DNA from: an uncultured Halomonas sp.
Lineage (GTDB): Bacteria > Pseudomonadota > Gammaproteobacteria > Pseudomonadales > Halomonadaceae
Length of the DNA: 64,000 nt
Assembly (NCBI RefSeq): GCF_947493865.1
Contig: NZ_CANLTC010000005.1
Span: forward strand, 1-64,000
Reading direction: 5' to 3'
The notes beneath the pieces are model-generated. The model had not been told where the DNA came from. It did no database searches and saw nothing but the letters and a program-made list of their open reading frames with translations. A program made the position numbers and the translations under genes. Positions 63,716 through 64,000 of the stretch are shown one piece after another; position 1 is the first letter of the stretch, and each line of letters starts with the position of its first letter.

Positions 63716-64000
63716 ATGGATCAGGCGGTTCGCCCTCGTGGCCTCAAACGACTCCCCGACTTCCTGCAGCTGACCCGGCTCGACCGGCCGATCGGCACCT
63801 GGCTCTTGATGTGGCCGACCCTGTGGGCCCTGTGGGTTGCCGCCGATGGAATGCCGGCTCGAGACACGCTACTGATCTTCGTCGCCGGCGTCTATCTCAT
63901 GCGCGCCGCCGGCTGCGTGATCAACGACTACGCCGATCGCCACTGGGATGGCCATGTCAAGCGCACCAAGACACGCCCCCTGGCCACCGGACGAATCAGC
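63716..64000 (+). CDS. ubiA: 4-hydroxybenzoate octaprenyltransferase (partial, runs off the window)
   Basis: The first 95 codons are present. [28 protein letters not shown] and [29 protein letters not shown] are the UbiA start and the first Asp-rich prenyl-diphosphate site (NDYADRHWD). It is an inner-membrane enzyme that prenylates 4-hydroxybenzoate made by UbiC. CGGAG precedes the start. Confidence 0.96.
   Translation, partial: MDQAVRPRGLKRLPDFLQLTRLDRPIGTWLLMWPTLWALWVAADGMPARDTLLIFVAGVYLMRAAGCVINDYADRHWDGHVKRTKTRPLATGRIS

Noticed and set aside
1..64000. CRISPR array or rRNA operon
   Set aside because: No regularly spaced repeat array and no rRNA-like sequence was seen on either strand; the only RNA gene recognised is tRNA-Arg(CCG).

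Overview
The window looks like the chromosome of a gammaproteobacterium of the Halomonadaceae (Halomonas type). The core genes are GC-rich. Their order resembles the Pseudomonas/Halomonas arrangement: pyrE/crc/rph, yicC...gmk-rpoZ-spoT, oxyR-recG, and HU/rubredoxin reductase/ubiC-ubiA. The genus call is inferred from gene order and protein style, not from a database search.

Left core block (1-15.5 kb): bioB with a BirA operator over its start codon; two tandem Lin0512-family genes; an M24 aminopeptidase; a FitAB/VapBC-type toxin-antitoxin pair; a GGDEF-EAL protein followed by a wrecked BLUF photoreceptor gene; two overlapping small ORFs; tRNA-Arg(CCG); a diheme cytochrome c; trmL-rep; two YfaZ-like porins; pyrE, crc, rph and yicC.

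Accessory block (about 15.5-47.2 kb) lies between yicC and gmk, which are normally close. It starts with a P4-type integrase and a cluster of repeats that could be its arm sites. Next comes a low-GC satellite-like cassette (AlpA regulator, DUF3987 protein, YagK/YfjJ replication-like protein) and a 372-aa unknown gene. The end of that unknown gene was replaced by an ISL3 element with a perfect 8-bp target duplication, and the ISL3 was itself hit by an IS21 element. A GC-rich module follows (DUF932, ERF annealing protein, YqaJ exonuclease, RadC). Then comes a compact BREX/Pgl-like defence operon: ribbon-helix-helix regulator, DUF499 ATPase, PglZ, DUF1156 zinc-ribbon methyltransferase, a 173-aa unknown and a SNF2 helicase. 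The block ends with a nucleotidyltransferase-like gene pair, an internally deleted IS66, two HipAB-type loci (one in reversed gene order), a second PIN toxin pair and several gene fragments.

Right core block (47.2-64 kb): an MFS-pyrC-MFS operon, gmk, rpoZ, spoT and ridA (nucleotide and stringent-response genes), an SDR protein divergent from oxyR-recG, a YccS-like membrane protein, a small SCP2-like protein, HU, rubredoxin reductase, a 141-bp MITE inserted directly in front of ubiC, and the start of ubiA.

The best candidate for an under-described system is the defence operon at 28.78-39.38 kb. It has BREX type 3-like parts in an unusual order, lacks recognisable BrxA and BrxF in the window, and includes an unrecognised small component and a probable dedicated regulator with a helically phased operator.
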